This document shows positions 23,790-31,500 of a stretch of 33,344 bases of DNA, in pieces. Made by a program: the position numbers and the translations under genes. The stretch lies in contig CAZSMU010000027.1 in the NCBI GenBank assembly GCA_964607915.1, forward strand, positions 1 to 33,344. The letters run 5' to 3'. Position 1 is the first letter of the stretch, and every line of letters begins with the position of its first letter. Origin of the DNA: JADJPL01 sp964607915 (GTDB lineage Bacteria; Bacteroidota; Bacteroidia; Chitinophagales; Saprospiraceae). Below the pieces are notes generated by a model that had not been told where the DNA came from, did no database searches, and saw only the letters and a list, made by a program, of their open reading frames with translations.

Positions 23790-25478
23790 ATGAACAAGTA
23801 CGTTTTACTCCTCTTCGCTTTTCTGTTTTCAACTTCCACCGGGCTGCTCGCCCAGGCTACCCTGAGCATACAGGGCACGGTCAAGAACTCGGACGGCACG
23901 GCTGTCGCAAACGGCAAGTACAGTATCAAGTTCAGCTTATATACCACAGAGAGCGGGGGTACTCCGGTGTGGACAGAGACGCAGGACGCGGTCCCGATAA
24001 CCGGCGGGGTGTACAGCGCCTTGCTGGGAGCCTCTACGCCCCTGAATGCCGCGTTTGACCGCACTTACTACCTCGGCGTCGCCGTGGATGGTGGCGCAGA
24101 ATGGATACCCCGCGCCCGCCTGACTTCGTCCCCCTACGCGCTGTCGCTGGTGGGCTCGTCGAACGTCTTTCCTTCTTCCGGGGCAATAGGTGCCGGCACC
24201 ATAACCCCCGACCCCAATACCCAGTTGACAGTGAGCGGCGGTACTGGCGACGGCAAATTACTCATCACTGCGCCCGGGGATAAGTCGGCTAACCTCTGGA
24301 TTCGCTCCGGGGATAAATTGGGAGGAATCTCACAAATTGGGGATGGCACGTTGACCGTTGCTGCCCCTGGAGCCATAAATATATCAGGAGGCAGGGTACA
24401 CCTCTATGAGGCAGGGGGCCTGAAAGCCTACACCGATACCGACGGGTTTGTAGTCAATGGCCGGATGTGGGCTACGGGAAATCTGGGAGCTGCCGGAAAT
24501 TTGGGTGTAAACGGGAATCTCGATGGCGGAGGCCGGGTGTATACCGGCAACGGCGATATTACCTCAGGAGCCAATACTGACCTGAAATTATACCGCGCCA
24601 GTGATCTACACATGGTGTGCCGCGGCGATGGCTGGACGGAGTTCAAGAAGGGGATATATATTCCTGGTGGCAAACCAAGTTATTATTTTGGCTACGCGGT
24701 GGATAAGCTTGACTGGGGCTATCTGTACGGCCACCCTAATGGAGGCTCTTCTTTCAAGGCCCATGGCGCTGGTTTAGTGATAGATTTGAGTATCCTGACA
24801 GACAAACACATAGCTGGCGGGGGCTTCATCCTCAAATCCGATGTGCGGGTGAAAAAAGACCTTGCGGTGAGCAATGGTTCCCGCGACCTGGCGACCCTGC
24901 TGCAGCTCGAAGTGACGGATTACCGGAAAGTGGATACCCTCGCCCATGGCAATATGCTGGAAAAAGGCTTCATTGCACAGCAGGTGGAAAAAGTGTTCCC
25001 CCAAGCGGTAACGCTTACGCAAGGCAATTTGCCCGACATCTACGCCCAGCCGGTTGGCCTGCAGGTAAGCGGGGAAGAAGCTACTTTTGAAATGGAGAAG
25101 CCCCATGCCCTCGTTGTCGGCGACCGCGTAAACATCATAACCGAGCAATCGGCGCAAGGGGAGTATGAAGTGGTAAAAGTAACGAGCAACACCTCCTTCA
25201 CGGTAACCGGCTGGAAAAGCGAATCTCCCTCGGGGAAGGCGTTCGTGTTCGGCAAGGTAGTAAACGATTTTCGGCGGGTGGACTACGACCGCATCCATAC
25301 CCTCAACGTATCGGCTACCCAGGAGCTGGCCCGGCAGGTGGAAGCGTTGCGCAAAGAAAATGCAGCCCTGAAATCCAATGTGGATTCCCTCAAGGCAGAA
25401 AACAGCGCTCTGAAAACGGCGGAGGCTCGCCTCGATGCGCGCTTGCAGGCCATAGAGGCCAAACTGCCCAACCATTAG
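23790..25478 (+). CDS. Secreted protein with peptidase S74 intramolecular chaperone domain
   Basis: The 562-residue protein has a signal peptide (about 1-22, ending GLLAQA) and an N-terminal beta-sandwich (about 23-120: LSIQGTVKNSDGTAVANG, WTETQDAVPITGGVYSALLG). Glycine-rich, repetitive beta sequence with a NLGAAGNLGVNGNLDGGG run (about 230-250) follows. The S74 domain starts with SDVRVKKD, where Ser350 and Lys355 match the serine-lysine dyad that self-cleaves in phage tailspike chaperones. KGFIAQQVEKVFPQAV is also typical. A C-terminal leucine-type coiled coil follows (about 515-560, ALRKENAALKSNVDSLKAEN). The start at 23790 is chosen for the signal peptide. The giant LamG gene follows by 43 bases. 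A trimeric fibre or adhesin is plausible, not shown. Confidence 0.82.
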   Translation: MNKYVLLLFAFLFSTSTGLLAQATLSIQGTVKNSDGTAVANGKYSIKFSLYTTESGGTPVWTETQDAVPITGGVYSALLGASTPLNAAFDRTYYLGVAVDGGAEWIPRARLTSSPYALSLVGSSNVFPSSGAIGAGTITPDPNTQLTVSGGTGDGKLLITAPGDKSANLWIRSGDKLGGISQIGDGTLTVAAPGAINISGGRVHLYEAGGLKAYTDTDGFVVNGRMWATGNLGAAGNLGVNGNLDGGGRVYTGNGDITSGANTDLKLYRASDLHMVCRGDGWTEFKKGIYIPGGKPSYYFGYAVDKLDWGYLYGHPNGGSSFKAHGAGLVIDLSILTDKHIAGGGFILKSDVRVKKDLAVSNGSRDLATLLQLEVTDYRKVDTLAHGNMLEKGFIAQQVEKVFPQAVTLTQGNLPDIYAQPVGLQVSGEEATFEMEKPHALVVGDRVNIITEQSAQGEYEVVKVTSNTSFTVTGWKSESPSGKAFVFGKVVNDFRRVDYDRIHTLNVSATQELARQVEALRKENAALKSNVDSLKAENSALKTAEARLDARLQAIEAKLPNH

Positions 25479-25521
25479 TTCCTGGTTCTCTCTTTGTTCA
25501 TGGATTCACATTTAGACAGTA

Positions 25522-28500
25522 ATGAAATATCTCTCTATAATCGGGTTGTGCCTGGGCATATTGCTCTCCGGTGCCGTACAGGCACAGGTGAAGGCGCGCT
25601 ACATCCGCGTGCTCAACAATCGAGCCGATTGCATTAACTTGTCAGAGCTGCGGGCCATCCACAATGGAACCAACGTAGCACAGGGCAAGGCCGTCACCTT
25701 ATCCTCTAGTTATACTGAAAGTCTCGAGGTCACAAAAGCGTCCAACCTCGTGGATGGAAATACCGCCACTTTTACATCCACTGGATGCACGAGCGGGCAG
25801 TGGGTGGAAGTGGATCTGGGAACGACCTATGCCCTCACCCGCGTCGAAATCGTCAACCGGCAGGATGCCTGTTGCTTTTTTCGGGCCGATAACCTACAGT
25901 TGGTACTCAAAGATGAGAATGGCACCCAGATTTATTCCAATCTGATTACCGACGGTAAACTGCTGGATGCCACAACCGGCTACCAGGCGAACGTCGAACT
26001 GCCCATGGCCACCGCCCTGGCCTTCGACGGGGCGAACGACTTCGTGAGCACCAATGCCAACCTGGGGATTACCTCCAACACCTTCACCATCGAAACCTGG
26101 CTGAAACCAGACGGGATCCAGAGCGATTACTCGGGTATTATTACGATGCGTGTCAGTGGAACGGGTACCGGGCTTATATTCCGCGGAAACAACAACACGG
26201 TGGCCTATATGTGGAACAATGACTACCACTACTGGAATTCAGGACTCACTGCCCCCGCCGGTCAGTGGTCGCACATCGCCCTGGTAGTCGAGGCGGATAA
26301 AGCCACCATATACGTCAACGGAGTAGCCGCAGTAAACAGTGCGGCACATGGCGCGTTCTCGTTCGGTGCTCCGCTGTTCTTTGGCACCGACCCGATAACC
26401 ACCACCCGGGGCATTAAAGCCGTCATGGACGAGGCGCGCATCTGGAACCGGGCCTTGTCTAAAGGGGAAATTGTTCAGCGTATGCACCAGCAGCTTCAGG
26501 GTACGCAGAATGGGTTGTTGGCGCATTACACGTTCAATAATTCCAATAATCCCGTGTTGAGCGATCAGAGCGGGAACGGGCGGCACGCCACGCTCAATAA
26601 TTTTGCCCTCAGCGGCACGGCCTCCAACTGGGTGGCGCAGACCGCGGTGGCACCAGCCGTACCGCAGCCCGTCATCAGCGGCGGGGTGATCAGTTGTACC
26701 GGACCGGGCAGTACTACGCTCGCTGTATCAGGAGCTGCAGGAGCTGCAGTCAGCGTCAGCGGGACCAGCGCCAGCAATCAAGGCTACGTCAGCATCCCGG
26801 ATAACAGTACATTGGATTTTGCGAACGCCTTCACCCTGGAGGCGTGGATCAACCCGAGTAGCTATGCGACCAACGCCAACAACTACGGCAATGGGGTGGT
26901 GTCTAAAAATAGAGATGCAGGCATTGGCTATGCCATCGGGATCCTGCCCGACGGCAAGCTGTTCGGGATGCTGAACAACGGCAGCTCCAACCAGGCAGCG
27001 GTCTCGACCGGCGCAGTGCCCCTCAACACCTGGAGCCATATCGCCGGCGTGTTCAATGGTACGTCCATGACGATATACCTCAACGGTACGCAGGTAGGAC
27101 AAGCCACGTTTGCCTCCATGAGTTTAGCCAACTCCGGCCAGCCCCTGACGATAGGGAGTATGGGGCCAGCGCTTGGCGACTGGCTGTTCAACGGAAAAAT
27201 CGACGAGGTACGGGTCTGGAATACCACGCGTACCCAGGCTCAAATTACGGCCAACATGAGCAAGGGCATTGTGGCTCAGACGGGTTTGGTAGGCTACTAC
27301 ACCTTCGACGAGAATCAAGGGAGCACCGTCAGCGACCTGTCCGGTACCGGCAACGTGGGTGCGTTTGTGGGTTCGCTGGTGAACCGCATATCGGCCTCCG
27401 ACGCCCCGATAGACTACAATACGTATGCCTGGTCGCCTGGCAGTGCGAGTACTAAAAGCATCACGGCCAATACATCGGGCACCTATACCGTGACCGTCAC
27501 CAACGGAGCCGGGATTGCGGCGAGCACATCGGAGCTGGTCGTCTTTTCGAGTCCGCCGACGGCAGCTATCAGCGAGTCCTCGACGGGGGGCTGCGGATCC
27601 ACAACCCTGACTGCTTCGGGAGGCAACAGTTACCAGTGGTCCAGCGGGGCGACCACGGCTTCGATAGTCGTAACTCAAAGTGGCACCTATACGGTGACGG
27701 TGAGCAACCCGGGCTGTACGACCACCGCTACTGCATCCAAAACGGTGACTATTACCTCGGTATCCGCGGCCATCAGCGGCTCTCTGACGGGCTGCGACAG
27801 CACGGTGTTGACGGCTACCGGCAGCGGGAGCTATCTCTGGTCCACAGGAGCCACCACCGCCCAGATCATCGCGAGGGAAAGCGGGAACTACCGCCTCTCT
27901 GTCACGGTCGGATCCTGTACAGTCTCTAACAGCGTGGGGGTCACTATCCAGAAGAGCATAGCCTATTACCCCGACGCGGATGGCGATAATTACGGCGATA
28001 AAAGCCAGCCGACGTATTCCTGTACCCCCATCCCGGGCCTGATTACCCTGGGGGGGGACTGCGACGATAGCAACCCCGCCATACGCCCGGGAGCCAGCGA
28101 GAACTGCGACGGGGTGGACAACAACTGTAATGGGGTGCTCATCGAATCCGATTGCCCGGGGCTGAACGCCACGGTGTCCACCAACTGTGTGCAGCTAAGC
28201 TCGGACAATGTGCTGAGCGGGGAAGTGTTCTTTAACTACGGCAGCGTGTCGAACGGCCGCAATTCCGTGACCAACTCGAACTTTACGGTGGGACAGCCCG
28301 TTGTGGGCAACAGCTTCATCGGAGGGGACTACAATGGCACCCTGGGCTTCTGGACCCGCTTTCTGCAGCCCCCCTCCGCCCCGGCAGTCCGGGCGACGGA
28401 AGGGGATTTGCCCGACCGCATACAAGTGACCTGGTCGGCAGACCCTCTCAGCCCGGCGGCGAGCTCGTTCAACCTCTATCGCAACGGGGCACTGCTGGCT

Positions 28501-31500
28501 ACCGTAGGCGGAGAAGTCAAATCGTTTATGGACTTCAACGTGCTGGCCGGGCAGTTCTACACCTACGAAGTGGCCGGGGTGAGTCCCTTCGGGGAAGGGT
28601 ATCGGGGCAGCTCCCTGGGCTTCCTCAATCCCAACGGTGCCGTGCTGGGCCAGGTGACGACGTTCAGCGGAAACCCGGTCGTGGGGGCAGTCGTGACCCT
28701 GATACCTACCCTCGGCACGGCTGTGTATTTCAACGGACTGGGCAGCGCATTCGCGGAATACAGCGACCAATATCCCAACAGCGCCTTCACCGTGTCGGCC
28801 TGGGTCAAGTTCGGAGGGGCAAACGACCGCGCCGGGATCCTGGACCTGGGCAGCGATATCGGCAAAAACTGGTGGCTTCACACCCTGCCCACCGCCACCG
28901 GTCGCGGGGTGTCCTTCGGCATCGGCAAGGCGAAAGGGCAGACGGTCTCGGTCACCTATACCTACCCCTCGGCCCAGGATACCGCCTGGCACAATATCGC
29001 GGCCAGCTACAACGGGACCTCCCTCCTGCTCTATATAGACGGCGAACTGGTGGATACCAAGGCCGGCGAGTGCGCAGCGGATTCTTCCAACCTCTTCCTC
29101 GGCAAACGAAGCGACGACGGGGGATACTTCAACGGAAAAGTGGACGAGGTGCGCATCTTCTCCCGACAGTTGCCCCAGACGGAAATCCAGATGCTCATGA
29201 ACAAAACGGCCAGCGCCAAAACCCCCGGCCTGAAAGCGTACTGGAAATTCGACGAAGGCACCGGCAGCAAAGGCTTCGATCTCTCCGCCAACAAGATCAA
29301 AATGTATTTCTGCGGTGCCCAGTGGACCTCCGACCGGCCCAATGTGGTCAATGCAGGTATCACCGACGAAACCGGGTTCTACGAAATACAAGGGATAAAC
29401 TACGGCGCAGGCAATACGTTTAAAGCCATCCCCTCTAAAGAGTTTTACTTCAACCAGTCGCTGGAGTTCAACGCCTCCAACTCGGATTACGCCAACCTCA
29501 CGCGCTTCGACCTGCCGGACAGCACTACCATCACCCTCACGGTCAAAGCCTTCGACTTCACAGGCAAACAGGCTATCCTGAGCAAAGCGGACGCCTCGGG
29601 CAGCAACCAGTTCATGGTCTGCCTCAATGCGGGCAACCTCGAGGTGACGGTAGGGAACAGCACCCAGAGCTTCGGAGCGCTGGGCATGGGCTTCCACCAC
29701 CTCGCCCTGGTCCTGAAAAAGAATGGCAGCAGCCTTGCCGTGACCGGCTACAAAAACGGAACCCTCCTCAGCACCAAAACCTTCGGCACAACCGCCTGGA
29801 CAGGCCTGCCCTGGAAACTCGGCGCCCGCGCCAGCAGCGCTACCGCCCACGCCGACTACTTCACGGGATTGGTGGACGAAGTCGCCTTTTTCAAAGAACT
29901 GCTCCCACTGGGCAAAATCCAGGAGTACGCCAATATCGGCACAGGTCTGACCAACGGCAACCTGATGGTCTATTTCAACCTCAACGAAGGTATGGACACC
30001 ACCCTGCACGACATGGGCCTGGCCCTCACCGGGGCAGGGAGAACCTATGGCGCCCAATGGAGCACGGTAGCGGCCATCTCACAGACGCTGCCCCACGATT
30101 TCACGCCGGCTTCCCGCCTGGTAAACCTCAACCCGAGCAACACGAGCACGGATCAGGTGGATTTTACCGACCAGAGCACCATCCCCGTCAGTGGATATGT
30201 GCGCTTTGAGAACACGGACTGCTTCCAGGCAAGGGTAGAGATTCTCGTCAACGGCAAGTCCAGCGTACCCCAGATCTTTACAGATGCAAACGGAAAATTC
30301 AGTGCCGACTTCGAACCGGGTGCCAAAATCGTCCTCACCCCCCAATTTGAAAAACATACGTTCTATCCCGCATTCTGGGAAATCCCGAACCTGGCAACTC
30401 CGGTATCGGGGATCCTGTTCCGCAACCAGGTCAAGCGCAAAGTGCTCGGACAGGTCGCCGGGGGCCACTGCCGCAAATCCGTCATTCCGGAGGGCGCGAT
30501 AGCCAAGGTCAAAGTGGCCACCCTCAACGGCTGCTACGAACAGGTGCTGCAACTGCCTGCCAACGGGAACTTCACCTTCGACGGTGTACCGCCGGATTCC
30601 GTGACGGTTTCCGTCATCGAGCACTCCAACCCCGTCATCTATACCTTTTTCCAAAATAAAGGAGGAAGCGTACTGGACCTGAAAACAGAGAACGATACGG
30701 TGGACTTCATCTACCTGGCCCCGCCCAATGTGGAGCTGAGCCCCCTGGATACCAACGAGTGCGGGGACCCTATGCTGACTATGCTCCAAAAGACCAAAAC
30801 GACCATCAAGGTCTTTGAGCAGTACGACGGGGGCAAATGCTACCTGGACACCGCAGAACTCACCATCAACAACGATATCGCGCACCTGAGCCAGTTCGAT
30901 ACGATCATGACCAAGGGGAGTTTTGTCCACTCCTTCCGGGTCGAGGAGCCCAACATCGTGTCGCCCTACCTGAAATACCTGCAGGTGACGGCCAAAGCCC
31001 ACGACGAACAGGCCAGCGCTTCCCTGAGCGCCGTCGTCTTAGGGCGCAGGCCCCGGCAGACGACCTTTACCTCCACCTCGCCCAGTATCCCCATGCTCAT
31101 CCTGCGCGACCCGCCAGGCGACGCCTCCTATTCTTTTATGGAATCGGGGGAAACGACCTGCCAGAGCTGGTCGGTCGGGGCTGCCAGTACGCTCGATGCT
31201 GAAGCTCACGTAACCGTATCCCTCGGACCGGATATTGAATCTACAATGGGTACCCCATTCTTTAGCGTCGGTACGGAAATTGATGTAACGGCAGATATCG
31301 GGGTTAGTTTTAGCGGCAGTCTTACAAGCTATTCTTCGAATGAGATGGAAGCCTGTATGACGGTTACCAAAACCATCTCGACCAGCGACAACGATATCAT
31401 CGTGGGCAGCGAGATGGGGGGCGATGTCTATGTCGGCGGGGCCATGAACTTTCTCTATGGGATCACCGACGAGCTCCTCTATGACACGGCCAACTGTAGC

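Noticed and set aside
28195..30057. A 620-codon open frame on the minus strand
   Set aside because: It is antisense to the giant LamG gene, whose domains are clear. Its composition is that of a GC-rich shadow frame and it matches no family.
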